This document shows positions 15,173-22,800 of a stretch of 32,142 nt of DNA, in pieces. The stretch's first letter is position 1, and the number at the start of each line of letters is the position of its first letter. The DNA comes from an uncultured Collinsella sp. GTDB lineage: Bacteria; Actinomycetota; Coriobacteriia; Coriobacteriales; Coriobacteriaceae. The stretch lies in assembly GCA_958413895.1 (NCBI GenBank), contig CATYVQ010000020.1, forward strand, positions 1-32,142. Direction: 5' to 3'. Under the pieces are notes generated by a model. That model searched no databases. It was given only the letters and a program-made list of their open reading frames with translations, and had not been told where the DNA came from. The position numbers were made by a program, and so were the translations under genes.

Positions 15173-15775
15173 CTAGTGCACCAGTTTGCCAAATTGAATA
15201 GCGCGAACAATCAGCGTTACGCCAAACACCAGCAGTGCGGCGCCGCTAAAGATGACGAGCATCTTGGCCGACCACAGCGGATAGATAAACACGAACATGC
15301 CGGCGATGATGGAGAGCGCGCCGCTCAGGATGGCGAGGGCACGGTTGGACGAAAGCTCGGACTCCAGAATGGACATGACACCTTCGACGATCCAGCCAAA
15401 GCCGGCCACGATAACCACCATCGTGGTGAGCGTCGCGGTCGAGAAGGCCTGGTTGCGCAGGATTATGACGCCGCCCAAGATAATGAGTAGGTTGGAGATG
15501 ATGCTCGTCACGCGCCAGCCGGTGGGCAGCAGCGGCTCGAAAACAGCGGTAAACAGCCTGATCGCGGCCGTGATCACAAAGTAGAAGCCCAAGACGGTCG
15601 TTAGGAAGACGAGGGACTTGGCGGGCGCAAACAGCAGTGCGATGCCGGCGACGAGCGCCAAGACGCCCGTGATGGCGTAAATCCAGCGCACGGCCTTGAC
15701 GGCCTTGCCTGCCATGCTTTTCTCGTCAAATCCAAACTGGCTCAATTTTTGGTCATCGTTCTTAAAGATGCCCAT
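15173..15775 (-). CDS. DUF308/HdeD-like membrane protein
   Basis: A 200-residue integral membrane protein with about six hydrophobic helices arranged as three repeated pairs (for example ITGVLALVAGIALLF and ALAILSGALSIIAGMFVFIY), as in HdeD-type DUF308 proteins. The first 30 residues are a charged cytoplasmic tail. GGAAAGGAGA lies before the ATG. It is co-transcribed with the YaiI-family gene downstream. HdeD in E. coli is linked to acid stress; the role here is unknown. Confidence 0.82.
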   Translation of the reverse strand: MGIFKNDDQKLSQFGFDEKSMAGKAVKAVRWIYAITGVLALVAGIALLFAPAKSLVFLTTVLGFYFVITAAIRLFTAVFEPLLPTGWRVTSIISNLLIILGGVIILRNQAFSTATLTTMVVIVAGFGWIVEGVMSILESELSSNRALAILSGALSIIAGMFVFIYPLWSAKMLVIFSGAALLVFGVTLIVRAIQFGKLVH

Positions 15776-15963
15776 AATGTCTCCTTTCCGTGCGGCGTAA
15801 GCCTTGATCGTTACAACCAGTATCGCCTAAAGGCGCTGGCGTATGGGTCGGGGAGGGCGAAACGTAACCCAAAGGTCCCGAATTGTTTCCGTTGTTCCCC
15901 ACGTCGCGATTTTCTATTCAACAGGTGTAGAACATTGCAGCCCTGTTCGTATTTGCCTACGTT

Positions 15964-15982
15964 TTAGGTTAGATTTTCCTAA
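15964..15982. promoter_or_regulatory. DtxR/IdeR-type iron box upstream of the nitroreductase
   Basis: TTAGGTTAGATTTTCCTAA matches the 19-bp DtxR/IdeR consensus TTAGGTTAGSCTAACCTAA at 15 of 19 positions, including both TTAGG/CCTAA ends. It ends 28 bases before the nitroreductase start, where a bound repressor would block its promoter. Confidence 0.55.
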
Positions 15983-16010
15983 GGACAATTGGCTTGTATT
16001 GGGGGTCCCT

Positions 16011-16682
16011 ATGAACGAAGCAGTTCCTGAGGCACCGTCGAGTGTCGAATCGATGGCAAAGCAAGGTTGCGAAAAGCTCGGTCTGGAAGCGTTTGACGCG
16101 CTGGTCCGTCGTGCCCGCACGTGCCGCCGTTTTGACGAGTCCATGCGCGTGCCGCGCGAGTTTTTGCTCGAGCTGGCGGAGCTGGCGCACCTGACCCCGT
16201 GTGGTGCCAATGCTCAGCGTCTTCGTCTTCATGTGGTGAGCGGTGCCGAGGATTGCGCGCGTGTATTTGACGAGCTCGCATGGGCCGGCGCACTTAAGGA
16301 TTGGCCGGGTCCTGCCGAGGGCGAGCGCCCGACCGGCTACATCGCGATTCTGGCCGAGCGCGCCGTTCCGGGCAAGCCCGCCGCTCCCATTACCGATGTC
16401 GACACAGGCATTGCCGCGCAGACGATGATGCTCGCCGCCCGCAGCGCCACGCCCGAGGTGGCAGCCTGCATGTTCAAGGCCTTTACGCCCCATGCGATCG
16501 ATGCCATGGGGCTCGATAACGACAAGTATGAGCTCAAGCTGATCATGGCCTTTGGCGTTCCGGCCGAGATACAGGTGATCGATGCGATCGATTCCAACCC
16601 CGATGGCTCCATCAATTATTGGCGCGACGAGGCACAGGTGCACCACGTACCCAAGCGTTCGCTCGCCGACGTGCTGGTGTAG
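16011..16682 (+). CDS. nitroreductase-family protein
   Basis: A 223-residue FMN-dependent oxidoreductase of the nitroreductase superfamily. Family signs are RRARTCRRFDESMRVP (FMN phosphate-binding region, about residues 28-43), LTPCGANAQRLR (about 61-72), and the helix with DVDTGIAAQTMMLAAR. The C terminus has the usual LKLIMAFGVPAE segment. The sequence AFTPHAIDAMGL and the short C-terminal arm are family-typical. I start at ATG 16011, with GGGGGT 4 bases upstream. An iron-box-like site lies just upstream, suggesting induction under iron limitation. Substrate unknown. Confidence 0.85.
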   Translation: MNEAVPEAPSSVESMAKQGCEKLGLEAFDALVRRARTCRRFDESMRVPREFLLELAELAHLTPCGANAQRLRLHVVSGAEDCARVFDELAWAGALKDWPGPAEGERPTGYIAILAERAVPGKPAAPITDVDTGIAAQTMMLAARSATPEVAACMFKAFTPHAIDAMGLDNDKYELKLIMAFGVPAEIQVIDAIDSNPDGSINYWRDEAQVHHVPKRSLADVLV

Positions 16683-16714
16683 TTGAGCGTCACCGCGGTG
16701 TGATCCGGCGGTAA

Positions 16715-16749
16715 ACCACCACAAAGGTGCCTGTCCCCTTTGCGGTGGT
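16715..16749. repeat. CCACCACAAAGG hairpin repeat, copy 2
   Basis: ACCACCACAAAGG (16715-16727) pairs with CCTTTGCGGTGGT (16737-16749) at 12 of 13 positions, spacer TGCCTGTCC. It lies between the nitroreductase and the first phosphatase, just before the latter's ribosome site. Confidence 0.85.
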
Positions 16750-16764
16750 GCGAGAGGAGGGCGT

Positions 16765-17307
16765 GTGGCAGATTTGTATTTGGTGCGGCATGGGCAGACT
16801 GAGCTCAATGTGCAGAATATTTTGCAAGGTGGGCACGATTCGCCGCTTACGGCGCGCGGGCGCGAGCAGGCGCTGGCGACGCGCGCGGCGTTTGAGGCGC
16901 GTGGCGTGACCTTTGACCGTGTGTATTCCTCCCCGTTGGGCCGGGCGCGGCGTACGGCTGAGCTAATTGCTGGTGAGGGCCGCTCGATAGAGCTGGTCGA
17001 TGACCTACGCGAGTGGCATTTGGGCTCGCTGGAGGGTACATCAAATCGCGATATGCCGCCGCAGCCCTGGGGCGATTATCCGGTGGCCTTTGGCGGCGAG
17101 TCGGAAGTGCAGCTTCAGTCGCGCATGGTCGCGGCGCTGTCCCGCATCATGGCCAGGCCGCAGCACGACTGCGTGCTGGCGGTTTCCCACGGCTCAGCCT
17201 GCCAGGAGTTTCTTGAGTATGTGACTGGCAGGGAAGAGCTACCCGACAACGGAGCCGTGCTTCATTTTGGCTATTGCGACGGGGCGTTTTCGCTCCTTGA
17301 TTGGTAA
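16765..17307 (+). CDS. histidine phosphatase family protein 1
   Basis: A 180-residue phosphoglycerate-mutase-like phosphatase. LVRHGQTELN carries the catalytic Arg8-His9-Gly10, the second Arg is in SSPLGRARRTAE, the catalytic acid is in LREWHLGSLEG, and the second His is in AVSHGS. Start is the GTG at 16765, 5 bases after GAGAGGAGG. It is followed after 17 bases by a paralogue, so the pair arose by tandem duplication. Such enzymes may be sugar-phosphate, cobalamin or phosphoserine phosphatases; the substrate is not evident from sequence. Confidence 0.9.
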   Translation: MADLYLVRHGQTELNVQNILQGGHDSPLTARGREQALATRAAFEARGVTFDRVYSSPLGRARRTAELIAGEGRSIELVDDLREWHLGSLEGTSNRDMPPQPWGDYPVAFGGESEVQLQSRMVAALSRIMARPQHDCVLAVSHGSACQEFLEYVTGREELPDNGAVLHFGYCDGAFSLLDW

Positions 17308-17324
17308 CGAACGAAAGGACCCCT

Positions 17325-17960
17325 ATGAATAAAGACCTGTATCTGGTCCGTCATGGGCAGACAATATTCAACCTTAAGCGCATTATTCAGGGTTGGAGTG
17401 ACTCGCCGCTCACGCAGCTGGGTTGCGATCAGGCGGCGCGTGCCGGCATGTTTTTGCGCGCACGCGGCATTGGGCCCGACCACGTCTACACCTCTACGCT
17501 TCATCGCACCGAGCAGACTATCGCCAACTTGTGGCCGGGCTTGGCGTACGAGCGCCTGGACGGCCTGCGTGAGTGGTTCTTTGGCGACTTTGAGGCCGAG
17601 CGCGTGATGCTCATGCCCAGGCGCCCGTGGCGCGACTTCTATCGCCAGTTTGGCGGCGAGGGCCAGATGCAGGTGCGCGAGCGCATGGTGGCGACGTTGA
17701 CCGATCTTATGCGACGTCCGGACCACGAGTGCGTGCTCGCGGTGAGCCATGGCTCGGCTATCAAGGAGTTTTTGGACCACGTGCGGGGCGCGGCGGCAGA
17801 CGAGCGCGAACGCGTGCCGGGCAACTGCTCAGTGCTGCATTTTGCGTTTGACGATACGGCCGATACGTTTGAACTTGTCGAAGTCTTTACGCAGGAGGAC
17901 TACGCGCGCGAGCTGGGGCTTGAACCGCTCGTGGCTACTGCGGGTCCGCAGCGCGGATAA
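17325..17960 (+). CDS. histidine phosphatase family protein 2
   Basis: A 211-residue paralogue of the preceding gene. It has LVRHGQTIFN (Arg-His-Gly), TSTLHRTEQTI, LREWFFGDFE with the likely acid residue, and AVSHGSAIKEF with the second His. It is longer at the C terminus by about 30 residues. I use ATG 17325 with AAAGGA upstream; a TTG at 17301 overlaps the previous gene and is unlikely. A strong bidirectional terminator follows. Same family caveats as its neighbour. Confidence 0.9.
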   Translation: MNKDLYLVRHGQTIFNLKRIIQGWSDSPLTQLGCDQAARAGMFLRARGIGPDHVYTSTLHRTEQTIANLWPGLAYERLDGLREWFFGDFEAERVMLMPRRPWRDFYRQFGGEGQMQVRERMVATLTDLMRRPDHECVLAVSHGSAIKEFLDHVRGAAADERERVPGNCSVLHFAFDDTADTFELVEVFTQEDYARELGLEPLVATAGPQRG

Positions 17961-18007
17961 CGCGAGCGTGGCGGCACGGGTCGCCGGCATAACTTCTCGA
18001 CGCAAAA

Positions 18008-18044
18008 GGGGCGGAGATGCATGTACCTGCTGCATCTCCGCCCC
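18008..18044. terminator. bidirectional terminator
   Basis: GGGGCGGAGATGCA (18008-18021) and TGCATCTCCGCCCC (18031-18044) form a perfect 14-bp stem. It is flanked by AAAA on the left (TTTT on the minus strand) and TGTTTGTT on the right. It separates the phosphatase operon from the convergent DUF1015 gene. Confidence 0.92.
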
Positions 18045-18089
18045 CTGTTTGTTGGGCTGCCGATTTTTGTGCCGGGCGGTCTGGTCTCG

Positions 18090-18779
18090 CTAGAACCGCG
18101 CGATCTGGTGGGTGAGCAGGCCCATCGGGACCTGCGGCGCGCCGCCGCTGACCTGCGCGGCGGGGAAGAGCGCAGCTACGGTAAAGTTGAACGGCTCTTT
18201 GCCCGTGTAGGTGCCGGCGGCACGGGCATCGTCGGCCAGGAGCTGTGATGCCCCGACCAGCGCGGCAGCGTAGGCGGGGTCGTCGGCCAGTGCCGGCTCC
18301 GGCGCCTGGTCGAGCATGGCACGGATGGCGCCGACGGCGTCCTCGCGCTTGACCCCCCACACGCGGTGCGTAATGCCGGCGGGGTCGGTGACGGCATAGA
18401 GTGAAGCGCCCTCTTTTGCGGCGCCGAGGATGATATCCATGACGGGCGAGGCTTCGTAGGCAAGTGTTACGGGACGGGGCTGCACCTTGAGCTCGGTGAT
18501 CGCGCGCGCGGCGGCGAGTGCGTCGACGCTCTCGGCGGCAGCCTCGTCGCTACCCGTCAGCACGTTAACCGGGCAGATCGCCACGACACCCGTCACACGT
18601 CCCGGCTCGCCCGAGCATTCGTACACGTAATACGCCGCACCCGGGTCCTTGAGCATCAGACCATCGGCAATGGCTCCGCGCAGAGCATCGTTGCCGCTCA
18701 GGATGCTGCCCATTGCAGGCAGCGCCTCGAGCACGCGGTCCTGAGTCGGGCGGATGCAGGGAAACGGAAGTGCTTTCAT
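18090..18779 (-). CDS. short DUF1015-family protein
   Basis: A 229-residue protein that begins with ALPFPCIRPTQD, the conserved start of DUF1015 proteins. These are usually encoded beside serA and serC, as here. Typical DUF1015 proteins exceed 400 residues, so this is about half length. It still has GVVAICPVN, RPVTLAYEASP and the C-terminal PFNFTVAALFPAAQV segment. It looks intact with a normal start and terminator, so it is either a compact subfamily or a shortened form. Biochemical function is unknown; its place beside serine biosynthesis genes is the main clue. Confidence 0.7.
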   Translation of the reverse strand: MKALPFPCIRPTQDRVLEALPAMGSILSGNDALRGAIADGLMLKDPGAAYYVYECSGEPGRVTGVVAICPVNVLTGSDEAAAESVDALAAARAITELKVQPRPVTLAYEASPVMDIILGAAKEGASLYAVTDPAGITHRVWGVKREDAVGAIRAMLDQAPEPALADDPAYAAALVGASQLLADDARAAGTYTGKEPFNFTVAALFPAAQVSGGAPQVPMGLLTHQIARF

Positions 18780-18818
18780 GGGCGGTCCTAACGCACGAAT
18801 CGGTTTGTTCGCGGCTTA

Positions 18819-20039
18819 TTATGCCCCAACTTGGCAGCTCTCGTCCCAGAGCACGTTATCGGCGAGCGCGATTAGCACCTGCTGACAACGAACGATATCG
18901 GCGTGGGGCACATATTCGTTGGGCTTGTGCGCGAGCGCGAGCGACCCGGGACCGTAGCTCATGCAATTGCGATTACCTGTCTTGCCGGCAATGACGGCGG
19001 TGTCGGTGTAGCCGGTAAAGAAGCCGACGGTCGTGTCCGCGTCCGTCACGTCATCGGCGGCACGCTTGAGCGCTGCTAGAAGGGGGGAGTTTGGGTCGCG
19101 CTCGATGGCGGGGCGGTCGCCCGTCACGGTGTAGCTGCCATGGCAACCGGGAACGGCGGCTTCGGCGACGGCGATGGCCTGCTCTACCATGCGCGTCGCG
19201 GCGGCCGTATCGGTCGGCGGGGTCAGGCGCATGTCGACCCAGACTTTGGCGCGGTCGGGTACGACATAGGGACGGTAGCCACCTTCGATCTGTCCAAACG
19301 TGATGGTCGAAGATCCCAGCTCATCGTGCACGGGCAGCGCCACAAACGCGCGACGGAGCGAACACACGACCTCGGCCATGGCGGCGACGGCATCCGCGCC
19401 CTTCCACGGCTGGCTCGCATGCGCCGTTACGCCAGCCATTTCAATCTCGAACCACGTGCGCCCCTTGTGCGCCACCTGGATCTGTCCGTCGGTGGGTTCG
19501 GTGTCCAGCACCCATTCACGCGAGCCGACCCAGCCGGCATCGATCGCGGCCTCTGAGCCGCGCATAAAATCTTCCTCGTCGACCGAGCAGATGAGCGAAA
19601 AGCCACGGCGGGGCAGCTCGCCTTCTGCCGCCACGCGCTCGAGCGTATGGACCAGTGCGGCAATGGCGCAGGCCAGGCCACTCTTCATGTCGCAGGCACC
19701 GCGGCCGTAGAGCTTGTCGTTACGCACAACCGCTCCGAGTGGCGGCGTGTTTGCGTCCCAGCCATCGCCCAAGGTAACGGTATCCATGTGGCAGATATAG
19801 ACCAGTCGCGCCTCGTCGCTCAAACCGGGCACGGTGACCATGAGATTGCGGCGTCCGGTCAGCACCTCGAGTTCCTCAACCTGCACGGTATGGAGCACCG
19901 GATGGCTCAACCGCCCCAGTTGAGCCTCAACCAACGCTTTGATATAGCGTTCAATCTCGCCCTCATACGCACCTGGGTCGGAACTGTCGATCCGCACGAG
20001 CCCTTGCGTAAGCCGCCAAGCAAAATCTGTATCAACCAT
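18819..20039 (-). CDS. M20-family metallopeptidase / deacylase
   Basis: A 406-residue zinc hydrolase of the ArgE/DapE/CPG2 group. Metal ligands are visible in YICHMDTV (His), GRGACDMKSG (Asp bridging two metals) and the catalytic Glu pair in VDEEDF. The C-terminal His is in EYVPHADIV. The inserted lid (dimerisation) domain spans about residues 185-295 (KGRTWFEIEMAG, GVTAHAS). Start ATG 20039 with GAGGTG upstream. It has its own region after the serA terminator, so it is not part of that operon. The substrate (N-acyl amino acid or dipeptide) is not determined. Confidence 0.87.
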   Translation of the reverse strand: MVDTDFAWRLTQGLVRIDSSDPGAYEGEIERYIKALVEAQLGRLSHPVLHTVQVEELEVLTGRRNLMVTVPGLSDEARLVYICHMDTVTLGDGWDANTPPLGAVVRNDKLYGRGACDMKSGLACAIAALVHTLERVAAEGELPRRGFSLICSVDEEDFMRGSEAAIDAGWVGSREWVLDTEPTDGQIQVAHKGRTWFEIEMAGVTAHASQPWKGADAVAAMAEVVCSLRRAFVALPVHDELGSSTITFGQIEGGYRPYVVPDRAKVWVDMRLTPPTDTAAATRMVEQAIAVAEAAVPGCHGSYTVTGDRPAIERDPNSPLLAALKRAADDVTDADTTVGFFTGYTDTAVIAGKTGNRNCMSYGPGSLALAHKPNEYVPHADIVRCQQVLIALADNVLWDESCQVGA

Positions 20040-20122
20040 AGGCACCTCACAGATAGTTAGGTCAACATACAGATTGTATGCCAAGAAGCGGCTCAGTGCA
20101 TTTAATGGAGCGCTCACAAAAA

Positions 20123-20154
20123 CGGGGGCGCCTCTCGTGCGAAAGGCGCCCCCG
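20123..20154 (-). terminator. terminator of the serCA operon
   Basis: An 11-bp stem (20123-20133 with 20144-20154, GGGGGCGCCT core) followed on the minus strand by TTTTTG. It ends transcription after serA, before the M20 gene. Confidence 0.9.
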
Positions 20155-20216
20155 CGGGCATTCAATGTCAGTGACGGGCAGGCCACATGGGGAGCTGCCC
20201 GTCAGATCAGCCGGCG

Positions 20217-21380
20217 CTATTTGATCACGCGCACGCGATACATCGACGGAATCTGCTTGAGTGCCTCGATGGTGCTGCTGTCCAGGTGTTCATCGGTGTC
20301 GAACATGGTGTAGGCGTTCTCGCCGGCGGACTCGTTGGTCATACGCTGCACGTTGGCGTTGTCCTTGGCGAGAATGGCCGTGATCTGGCCGATCATGTTG
20401 GGCACGTTGGCGTGCAGGCAGGCGATGCGGCTCGCGGCGCGCGCCTTGCCCATGCTGCAGGCGGGGTAGTTGACGCTGTGCGCGATGTTGCCGTTTTCCA
20501 GGTAATCCTTGAGCTCGCTGATGGCCATATCGGCGCAGTTGGCCTCGGCCTCGCCGGTGCCGGCGCCCGAGTGCGTGGTGATAAACGTGTTGGGCATCTT
20601 GACGGTCTTGGGCGTGGCGAAATCGCAGCTAAACCAGCTCAGCTTGCCCTCGCGCAGGGCAGCGTCGACGGCGTCCTCGTCAATGATGGTCTCGCGTGCG
20701 TAGTTGATCAGCACGGCGTCCGGGGCCAGCAGGTTGATCTGCTCGGTGCTGATCATGCCGATGGTGTCGGCCTTGCTGGGCACGTGCACGGTGAGGTAGT
20801 CGCAGCCGCGGCAGAGATCCTCGAGCGTGCCCACGCGCTGCACCTCGCGGCTCAGCACCCACGCGTGCTCAACGGCAATGAACGGGTCGTAGCCGTAGAC
20901 ATCCATGCCCAGGTCGACGCAGGCGTTGGCGACCTTGGAGCCTACGTTGCCCAGACCGATGACGCCGATGCGCTTGCCCTTGAGCTCGCGGCCCACAAAG
21001 GCCTTCTTGGCCTTCTCGGCATCGACCTGAATCTCGGGGTCGTCGGCGTTGTCGCGCACCCAGTTCATCGATTGCACCACGCCGCGGCTCGAAAGCACCA
21101 GCATGCCCAGGACGAGCTCCTTGACGGCGTTGCTGTTGGCGCCGGGGGAGTTAAAGACGACGACGCCCTTCTTGGCGTACTCCTCGACGGGGATGTTGTT
21201 GACGCCGGCGCCGCAGCGGGCGATGGCGCGGATGCCCTCGGGCAGCTCGTAGCCGTGCAGGTCAGTCGAGCGCATCAGGATGGCGTCGGCCTCCTCGGCG
21301 GTGCTCACAAATTCGTAGCCCTCGCCAAACTCGACTTTGCCGTCCTTGGTGATGTCGTCGATGGTCTTAATCTTGCGCAT
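20217..21380 (-). CDS. serA: D-3-phosphoglycerate dehydrogenase
   Basis: SerA oxidises 3-phosphoglycerate, the first step of serine synthesis. The 387-residue product is the short type: substrate domain, NAD domain with GLGNVGSKVAN (about 140-150), catalytic His in TTHSGAGTGEA, then a C-terminal ACT domain (NVPNMIGQITAILA, about 315 onward) that usually senses serine. RCGAGVNNIP matches the family's active-site Arg region. AAGGAG lies before the ATG. It follows serC by 68 bases on the same strand and ends in a strong terminator. Confidence 0.95.
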   Translation of the reverse strand: MRKIKTIDDITKDGKVEFGEGYEFVSTAEEADAILMRSTDLHGYELPEGIRAIARCGAGVNNIPVEEYAKKGVVVFNSPGANSNAVKELVLGMLVLSSRGVVQSMNWVRDNADDPEIQVDAEKAKKAFVGRELKGKRIGVIGLGNVGSKVANACVDLGMDVYGYDPFIAVEHAWVLSREVQRVGTLEDLCRGCDYLTVHVPSKADTIGMISTEQINLLAPDAVLINYARETIIDEDAVDAALREGKLSWFSCDFATPKTVKMPNTFITTHSGAGTGEAEANCADMAISELKDYLENGNIAHSVNYPACSMGKARAASRIACLHANVPNMIGQITAILAKDNANVQRMTNESAGENAYTMFDTDEHLDSSTIEALKQIPSMYRVRVIK

Positions 21381-21448
21381 GAAAACTCCTTAGCAGGTTT
21401 GGTTTAAACAGGTGGTTTGAAGTGGCTGGTCGGTCCGCGCGTTGCGGG

Positions 21449-22573
21449 CTAGTTAGATCGCGGGCTCAAACTACGCTGCGTTTCGAAGTCCTTCATGTAC
21501 GAGGCCAGTGCCTGCACGTCTTCCATGGTTACGGCGTTGTAGACGCTGGCGCGCATGCCGCCTACCAGACGATGGCCCTTGACGTTTTGAATCTGGTGCT
21601 CGGCCGCGCCTGCGACAAAGGCCGCGTCGAGTTCGGCGTCGCCGGTGCGGAAGGTGACATTGGCGATGGAGCGGCTGTCGGCCTGCGTGGTGCCATGGAA
21701 CAGCTCGCTGTGCTCGAGCAGGTCGTAGAGCAGGTTGGCCTTGGCCCAGTTGCGCTCGGCCATGGCGGCAAGTCCGCCGGTCTCCTCGACCCAATGGAAC
21801 ACCTTGCCGCACACGTAGATGCCAAAGGTGTTGGGCGTGTTGAGCATGGAGCCCTTGGCGGCCTGGGTCTTAAGGTCCATGTACTGCGGCGTCTGCGCAA
21901 AAGCGGGGCCATCTGCGATGAGGTCGTCGCGCACGATGACCACGGTCACACCCGCGGCGCCGGCGTTTTTCTGAGCGCCGGCGTAGATGAGCCCGTAGCG
22001 TTCGACGTCGAGCGGCTGCGACAAAAAGCAGCTCGAGACATCGGCGACCAGCGGTACGTCGCCGCAGTTGGGCAGCTCGTGGTACATGGTGCCAAAGATG
22101 GTGTTGTTCTGGCAGATGTAGACGTAGTCGAGCCCGTCGCCTGCGGCTTCGGTGGCAATGCGCGCGTTGATGTCGGCCATGGTGGGTATGCGGTCGAAAT
22201 TGGTGTTCTCGGAGCTCGCGAGCAGCACGGCCTCGCCGTACTTGGCGGCCTCCTTGTATGCCTTGTTGGCAAAGTTGCCGGTCACGATGTAGCCGGCGCG
22301 GCCGCGGCGCATGAGGTTCATGGGAATGCCCGCAAACTGCAGCGTGGCGCCGCCCTGCAAAAACAGGACGCGGTAGTTGTCGGGGATGCTTAGCAGGCGA
22401 CGCAGGGTTGCCTCGGCGTCGTCGATGATCTGCTGGTACATGCTAGATCGATGACTCATCTCGAGCACGGACATGCCGCAGCCGCGGTAGTCCATCATCT
22501 CGTCGGCGATCTCGGCGAGCACGCTTGTAGGCAGTGCGGCCGGGCCAGCTGAGAAGTTGTGCACACGTGCCAT
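21449..22573 (-). CDS. serC: phosphoserine aminotransferase
   Basis: SerC makes phosphoserine from phosphohydroxypyruvate and glutamate with PLP. The 374-residue product starts HNFSAGPAALP, has SHRS and FLQGGATLQF near residue 75 (PLP phosphate contacts), and the PLP lysine in YAGAQKNAG (about residue 197). TPNTFGIYV is also typical. It is first in the operon with serA. An extended -10 (TGCTAAAGT, minus strand, 22612-22620) lies 39-47 bases upstream. Confidence 0.95.
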   Translation of the reverse strand: MARVHNFSAGPAALPTSVLAEIADEMMDYRGCGMSVLEMSHRSSMYQQIIDDAEATLRRLLSIPDNYRVLFLQGGATLQFAGIPMNLMRRGRAGYIVTGNFANKAYKEAAKYGEAVLLASSENTNFDRIPTMADINARIATEAAGDGLDYVYICQNNTIFGTMYHELPNCGDVPLVADVSSCFLSQPLDVERYGLIYAGAQKNAGAAGVTVVIVRDDLIADGPAFAQTPQYMDLKTQAAKGSMLNTPNTFGIYVCGKVFHWVEETGGLAAMAERNWAKANLLYDLLEHSELFHGTTQADSRSIANVTFRTGDAELDAAFVAGAAEHQIQNVKGHRLVGGMRASVYNAVTMEDVQALASYMKDFETQRSLSPRSN

Positions 22574-22611
22574 CTTCTAGTCTCCCTCGTAGTCGTTTGA
22601 ACGTTCGGGAT

Positions 22612-22620
22612 ACTTTAGCA
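22612..22620 (-). promoter_or_regulatory. extended -10 promoter for serC
   Basis: TGC-TAAAGT on the minus strand, 39 bases before the serC start. No good -35 was found, consistent with an extended -10 element. Moderate to low confidence. Confidence 0.35.
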
Positions 22621-22707
22621 CAGTGGAGCGCCAGGCGCGACCGCATCACAACAAAACCCGAGTGCGCCGCTATGATTTACAGGATGGTTACATGGGGGAG
22701 GGGTGCT

Positions 22708-22800
22708 TTACTCCTCAGGCAAATCCGAATCTGCGAGCGAAGGCATGAGGTTCTCTAGGCGCTTGATCTCTTCGTCGCAAATTAGCCACTTCCTGGTCAC
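22708..22800 (-). CDS. possible 30-residue small ORF coupled to the antiporter gene
   Basis: A GTG at 22800 overlaps the antiporter stop (TAGTG). The frame runs 30 codons to a TAA at 22708 and has a normal-looking, charged composition (KWLICDEEIKRLENLMPSLA). There is no clear ribosome site, so translation would rely on coupling to the upstream gene. I do not recognise it. It may be a spurious short frame. Confidence 0.3.
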   Translation of the reverse strand: MTRKWLICDEEIKRLENLMPSLADSDLPEE

